From the NCBI GenBank assembly GCA_022539475.1, contig VCMS01000057.1:244811-308810 (forward strand): a stretch of 64,000 bases of DNA, given 5' to 3'. Position numbers and translations under genes: made by a program. Shown here one piece after another: positions 58,372-64,000 of the stretch. How positions within the stretch are numbered: the stretch's first letter is position 1; each line of letters opens with the position of its first letter. The DNA is from Gracilaria domingensis. Its lineage: Eukaryota > Rhodophyta > Florideophyceae > Gracilariales > Gracilariaceae. The notes under the pieces were generated by a model. That model ran no database searches, had not been told where the DNA came from, and saw nothing but the letters and a program-made list of their open reading frames with translations.

Positions 58372-58381
58372 AGAAGGGATA
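58372..58381 (+). promoter_or_regulatory. Polypurine tract at 3' LTR
   Basis: AGAAGGGATA immediately before the 3' LTR. It is also present (GGCGGGATA) beside the inverted LTR. Primer for plus-strand synthesis. Confidence 0.6.
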
Positions 58382-59260
58382 TGTAAGCCACGCTTTATGC
58401 GGTATTTGGCTCGCTTTTTGTTGTGAAAATCACTGCCCCTGCCAAGTGCAGTGGAGGTCAACGACTCTTCAGGTGGCACATCATTGCTGCAATGCGGCAC
58501 ACACCGTGTACTGCGGACTGGGTATGAGAGGGCCAATGCCAACTTTGGGATATTCTAGATATTTATTATTTATTTAGTTAGCTCCGGGGCTTGCACACTT
58601 GAGCAGTGCGCACTCTGACACTACTTAGTAGGCTTGCGAGCGTGCACCCCATAGTCGGGAAGTACAAGGCGCGAACATATGTCTGTCTACTCGGTCGGCC
58701 TCTGATGTTTTTACACGCCCTAGCAAGTGGACGATATCCCTTTCCTCACGGGAGAGTCGGGCCAACCTGTGTGCACGCGGGTTCTCATAACTAACCCCTA
58801 CCGGGCGATCCATTAACACCACTACCGCTTTCGCGTTGTTACTTTGTGTGTGTTTTCTGTAAATTTCTGTCCCTGTCTATACTATGGTAGCACTACGCTT
58901 GAGCTACCCGGTACCGTACCAGCATTCAGTGGCCCGATTCTACACCTCGCCGCGGCTATTACCGCTTCTCGCGATGTCATGTCGCCACTATTCTCGTGAG
59001 GTACCCGCGTGCTACGCACGTGACGCTACTGCCGACTTGTGTTCGTTGTTGTCTTCTAACGCTGGACGCCTTCTTCTTGCGCCGCTCGCTCCCTCCGATT
59101 ACTTGGGAAGGCGTCGACCCCGTCTTACAGCCCAGGGACCATTGCCGTGCGTACGCTGTCTGGGGAGCGCTCTACTGCTGCTGCTCACGCCATCTTGAGA
59201 GGAGGTCCTGGAACCGCCTTGCTGTCTTTCCCCTGAATCGCTGAGAGTTTTGCACGAACA
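58382..59260 (+). repeat. Chromovirus 3' LTR, indel-rich
   Basis: Begins TGTAAGCCACG, ends GCACGAACA. It matches the 5' LTR throughout but is 116 bp longer, through many single-base and short insertions. This error pattern looks like raw long-read noise more than evolutionary divergence. Confidence 0.75.
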
Positions 59261-59325
59261 CACCGCCCGCCTTGACCGCTGCGCACGCCGGCTTGCCTGT
59301 TTCCGGACTTGACAGCCCCTGCATT
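59261..59325. other. Centre of the large palindrome
   Basis: A 65-base GC-rich spacer between the two facing LTR copies. No recognisable gene; no match to any sequencing adapter I can recall. Confidence 0.5.
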
Positions 59326-60287
59326 TCGTGCACAACACCCCAGCCGGCATGCGCGGCAAGACAGCGCAAAGGCGCGGTGCAGGACCCTCTCTCCAAGAGC
59401 GAACCCCAGCCAGCCCAGTATCTATCTCGGCTCCCACAGTACCGCACACACTCTTGGGCCATCCGGGTAAACGGGTCGACCCATTTCCAACCCAAATAAT
59501 GCGTATTTCAAAGGGTCGCAAGAGCGAAAAGCACGGCGAAGAAGCAAGGCGTCAGCCGTAGAGAACACACGACCACAAGTCGGCAGTAGCGTCACAGTGC
59601 GAAATCGTTATGCACGCTCATGGTGGTACCCACGACCCATCCCCGTAGACGGCGCGAGAGCGAGGGTAATAGCCAGACGCCGAGCTGTGGTGTCGAGCCC
59701 ACGCAGACGTATTGACCGGAATAAACATCGCATTTAGTAGTGCTACCTGGTATAACGAGGGACAGAAATAGAAGAAAACACACGACCAAAGTAAACCACG
59801 AGCACGAATAAGAAGACGGTGCATGGCGTGTTAATGATTGCCAGGCCCAGAGCTGACGAAACCAGAAATTGATGAACCACATGCACAAGGTGCCGACTCC
59901 TCCGCGGAGGAGGATGATCGCGTCCACCAACCGACCGTGAAACATCAGAGCCGAACACTCGGCTTAGGTCCGTTTACTGCCCCGACAATGGGTGGAGTTC
60001 TGCAATACCTAACATAGAGCTAGATGTAGAGGGCGGCCACTGCTCACTGTGCAAACCGGGAGCTTAACAAAATAAAATGAATTTAAGATATCATATGAAA
60101 CTTATGCCTCCAACAGTTGCGGCTGGCAAACCGTCCCATACACGTGCTCCTCACCCAATCCAGCAATGATGTGCCAAACCTCACCGAGTCCTTGACCTCA
60201 CTTGACACACTGCCCGAGCGGCAGCGCCACTTTCAACACCATCAAAGCGAGCAAAATCACCGCATACAAGGCGGCTGGCTCTTCACA
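59326..60287 (-). repeat. Inverted chromovirus LTR copy
   Basis: Reverse complement of the LTR with many small indels. Its outer edge (CTTCACA at 60281-60287) corresponds to the TGTGAAG start of the LTR on the minus strand. Confidence 0.75.
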
Positions 60288-63200
60288 TATCCCGCCTTCT
60301 GAGTGCGACACTACGCTCTTCATGACGGTTGAAGCACGGCGACAAAACCAACAACGTTTCTCATCCCAACACGCAAGACTCTGGTAGTCTGCGAGCGATT
60401 CGTGATGAATTGTCTGCGCATCTACTCCTTTCTGGGTCTCACTAATGCGGTGCGCTTCCTGTACCTCGCTTATGAAAGTGGCGATCACTCGTTCCTCACT
60501 CGACCTGTGCACATAACGTCCGACATTCGTTCGTGAAAATGCGTTGCCATGCCACGCCCAGATTGGGGATTCACTGCGTTTCATTCCCACGCCCAATAAC
60601 GCGTCCTGAGCCCCCGCGCAATGACGCGTTTCGGGCTTCTCTAGCTGGGGTGCGCCAACCAACGTCCTGACGGTGCCATCTGTGCCCCGCAGTCTACGGC
60701 GAGCCGACTTCCTAGCACCAAGCAGTGCGTGCTAGCAACGCCGACCACGAGCCCGAACGGAAGCGGTCCTCCTGAACGTCTCGTTCACTGTTTCCCGCGG
60801 GTCCCGCGTCTATACCTCTCTGCACGGCGCTTATTTTTCCCTTCAGGGGCGGTTGCTCACACTGTGGAATCGACAAGCGCGATCCAATTCACCCAGTACA
60901 GTTAGCGACCTTTTCTGCCCAATTCCTTCCTCTCCGCAGTCCACCGTCACCAATGTATACCGCGTCGCTACACATCACCGCAAATCAAGCGGGCCACCCA
61001 TAGTCTCCTAGATGGGTTCAGAAAGTACGACATGGTCGAAGCAACACTGCCGACGACGTTTCGGAAAACTTCACACAAAGAAATTGGTAATTTGACATAC
61101 CCGAAAAAATTGTAGTCGCCATAACTTGTTGAACAGAAGCTACGCTCTGAACAAAACCGATACATCGGAGACCACTCTTTGAGAATCAGAGCTTTCATAC
61201 CTGACAACAAAACTGTTGGGAGAGAACCACCACTAAGTGGAGAAAAGCCCCCGACCCATTTTCAGTTGACAAAAAATTGCGTCTAAAAACTTAGATTGTT
61301 GAACCGAAGACGGTGGCCCGTAGCTCCAAAGTTCTTCAAGACAATTGCGTGTCGGTTTCCGCCAAAAGTGTTCTGTATACATCCCAGTGACTAATCCGGT
61401 ACAAAACGTTGAAAGAAACGAAGCCAGTATGCAAACCCGGAGCGTTACGGTCTTTTTGCAGATGACCCTCGCAAGTACTGTAGAGGGTGATGACACCCGA
61501 CATCGGAGAACGCGAAAGACCAGAAACGACTGGTAATCGATACCAACGCCTTGGTGCGGCGTACCAGAGACCGCAGGAAGGCGTAATAGACGCGCCTCCA
61601 CAACGGACGTGAACAGTAGTAAGACGTGGTCGAAAGTCGTTGTACAAGCAGCAATTTTCAACCCACCAGGGCTAATCCGCTGAAAACTTTCAACGGATGA
61701 CCGGCGCCCTACTAGACTTAATCAAGATTTCAACCTCTGAACCGAGGCCAGTCCACTAGACCTCACAGAGGGTTCGCTGAAACCCCAAAAATCACACACC
61801 ACCAAGCAAGGCTGAGACACACCAAATGACACCATAAAAATGGTCGCAAAACGAACAATGATACTCTCCTTATACAAGAATATGAATCTTCTCGGTCCCG
61901 TTAGCCAGTGAGCAAGAACTCACCTCGAGAGCGTCTCGGGAAAGCTTCTAAAACCCGTGCAAACGGTGAGATGGGAATTGAATAGGCCGCAGTGCGGGCG
62001 CAAACGAAGCTCCAGAGAGATCCTGGTGTAAGCCAGAAACTCACTCCTGCCAACCACGAGAGGACGAACCTTACAAAGGGATGATAAGGACTCGATGCGG
62101 AAGATCGGCGCTGGTTCTTCCGCATATGGCGTGACGCGTTTCGAACCTCGGCCGCATGCTGCGCGTCAGTGAAGATAAACCGTAAACGTGCCAAAGACCC
62201 GTCACTTGACGACGAAACGAGCACACCCTGTTCAACGTTGAAAGCCAAACGAACGAGCGGTGCTCCTCGAAAATGGCAAAGGTGATCAAACCGGGTAGAT
62301 ACACGCGAAATGTACACGCGAAATGATTACACCCTCTGCTAGGAAAAAAACTCGCGTGATTTAGCGGTCCCATATGCGTAGTAGCGAACCCGCAAGGCAT
62401 GTGACCCAAAAACCTAACAGGTAAACAACATGAAAACGAATTGAATAGCTGATTAGACACGACATGGAGTCGGATTCCAACCGCAAATGCGAGCAACCAA
62501 TACCCCACATGGGTGAGGAGTCACATGTCGCAAACTCCTTCTTCGAGTAACTTCGCAATTCTGAATGCAATTCCTCTCCACAGAGTCTTCATTCTTCTTC
62601 CGCGAGGTACTTCATCCTTCTTCAGATGGCTGCAACTAAAACCTTCTCTCATGCCTCAGGGCCATAACTGATCTTTTGAACTCATACTCTCCTGTCATCC
62701 CCAGAGTGCTCCTCACGCACGCGTAGTACGGGTAGCAGGTACTACCTCCTCGTAGGTTGTGTCGCCAGTGTTCCTTGATTGATGTGTCGTGTTCTAGAAC
62801 CTTCGTGCGCGGTACTCGAGTGACGAACCTCCGTCTCCAACGTACGTGTGTTTATCGACCATCGCTTGATGTAGGTTAGCCTGCAAGCGGCCTGCCTCGG
62901 CTCGTGTCTAGTGTGCGACATATGGTCACTGCAACGATCTTCGACCTCGCGGTAGTGCTCCACGGGAGTTACAGTCCTCTCAATCCACGCGAACGCGGAT
63001 AGCCATACCAGCCGTACCTGGGTACTGAACATACCCCTTCGGATGTCCAAATATTCTGTGTCCACGATGTGGTCCACGGACCGAACTCTTTGCGAGGTAT
63101 ACGCCCCGCTCGAGGCTCTTCCTGCGAAGGGTCGTTCACAAGCACGTCAGCGCGCTCGCGCGGGGTGCCGTAACTTCGTGGACCAGCGGTGCTGTGAGGT

Positions 63201-64000
63201 TTCTCCCTGACGCCTTACGGCGGTGAGTTTGCCTCTCTCTGACTTGCCAAACAGTGTTTGCGGTTCCCGCTTTCGCGATCCGCTCTTCAAGACAGACTTA
63301 TCGCCTCCGCTTCGGCGGCGTCCGGCGAACGCTAGTTCACGGCGTAGTTTCCCGTCTGACGGTAGAAGGCAGACGCGGAAGGCGGTTGTTCACCACGGCA
63401 CGTGCGGTCTCCGTGACGGACACGCGCCGTTCACCCAACTGCTAGGTGCACGGTAGGCCCTGCACCACGAGCTGTTGATTGGGGCCCATTGTGTGTGCGC
63501 ATCGCCAGCGCCACTCCAAGATTTGTGGCGTGCACGCAAGCGCTCCTGCAGCTGCAGTGTGCGTTTTCCCTTAAATCAGGGCCTGTAATCCGTATCTCCA
63601 AGCGAGCGCGTGCGCCGTCATGACTTATCGACGTCATTGACGTGCGACTGCACTTCCCCACGTCTGGGTGCAACGGTGCACTACTCACCGAACGGCGGCG
63701 GTGTGATCTTCGCTCCACGCGAGCGTCTCCTTCTTCTTCCTGCTCTGCAGTGTCTAAGGTACCGGACTGCCGTGACTTCCTTAGTGCGCGCCACGCGTAA
63801 GGCGGTACTCCGGTGCCTCAGCGACGGTTTGCGGCGACTCTCCTGGAATACGTCCGTTGATACTACTATTCAGCTTCGCTGTTACCTCACTCCGGCGAGA
63901 AGTCGAGTGTTTCTTGATCACACTTCCGGCCTGCTGCCGTGGTAACGTCCGCGAACGAGAGCATGCTCGCGTTCCTAGCGCCGACGAGGCGATGGGCGCC
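60288..64000 (-). mobile_element. Inverted partial chromovirus copy, runs off window
   Basis: Reverse complement of about 54960-58381: the 3' noncoding region, the chromodomain region and the pol linker, in that order moving right. Matching landmarks include 60850-60940 against 57710-57830 and 63060-63140 against 55740-55810. All reading frames are broken by small indels, so no protein can be called. The right end of the window cuts it. Confidence 0.75.

Larger units (their letters stand above)
47149..59260 (+). mobile_element. Chromovirus-type Ty3/gypsy retrotransposon, 12.1 kb
   Basis: Order on the plus strand: 5' LTR, PBS, gag, pol (protease, reverse transcriptase, RNase H, integrase), long linker, chromodomain, 2.2 kb without genes, polypurine tract, 3' LTR. 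Gag and pol are open, with a slippery heptamer at the gag stop. Sequence quality appears to fall toward the 3' end: the 3' LTR is riddled with 1-2 base indels against the 5' LTR. No target duplication can be confirmed because the right flank is an inverted copy of the element itself. Confidence 0.85.

Noticed and set aside
59272-59561. Short frames at the palindrome centre
   Set aside because: They arise from LTR sequence read backwards and differ between noisy copies.

Overview
The window is eukaryotic nuclear DNA. Genes are intron-poor and embedded in a dense set of transposable elements. GT-AG introns are visible in one split gene (donor GTAAGA at 30717, branch-like CTAAC, acceptor TTTCGTCTCAG ending at 30885). 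Homologues of eukaryotic proteins include an STE20 kinase relic, an IST1 relic, a Qc-SNARE, a uL18 ribosomal protein, an F-box/FIST gene and a lipoyl synthase relic. The FIST protein starts with a basic, acid-poor leader that could be a plastid transit peptide. Together with chromovirus, copia, PIF/Harbinger, hAT and piggyBac-like elements, this suits an alga. A florideophyte red alga is my best guess; it is inference, not proof.

Layout. 1-6180: a decayed STE20-type kinase gene and unassigned DNA. 6181-about 11030: a 3'-truncated Ty3/gypsy element on the minus strand. 11110-43806: probably one host gene broken by two insertions. Its possible first exon (11110-11391) is separated from later exons by an 18.7-kb segment with hAT ends and a perfect 8-bp target duplication (11417-30163). 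That segment holds the hAT transposase relic, an intact Harbinger-type transposase and host-like genes (SNARE, uL18, F-box/FIST), several relics (IST1, lipoyl synthase, others), two members of an unrecognised family, and a 0.8-kb chain of about twenty small hairpins. The last exon is then cut at 31110 by a PIF/Harbinger element (31111-43654). That element is itself split by a Ty1/copia element (33793-43508), whose 5' LTR is split by a 5.2-kb piggyBac-like transposon (38265-43441). Every level has target duplications, and the copia 3' LTR preserves the empty site. 43811-47148: a small membrane protein gene and an Ala-rich gene truncated by a retrotransposon. 47149-59260: a chromovirus-type Ty3/gypsy element with near-intact gag and pol. 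59261-64000: an inverted, indel-rich copy of the 3' third of the same element, forming a palindrome about 9 kb long that may be an assembly artefact.

The two most unusual items are the hairpin chain (22888-23796) and the piggyBac-like element. In the latter the transposase appears split over two overlapping frames, with a PD-(D/E)XK nuclease-like segment between the catalytic parts. All assignments come from reading the sequence; no database search was run.
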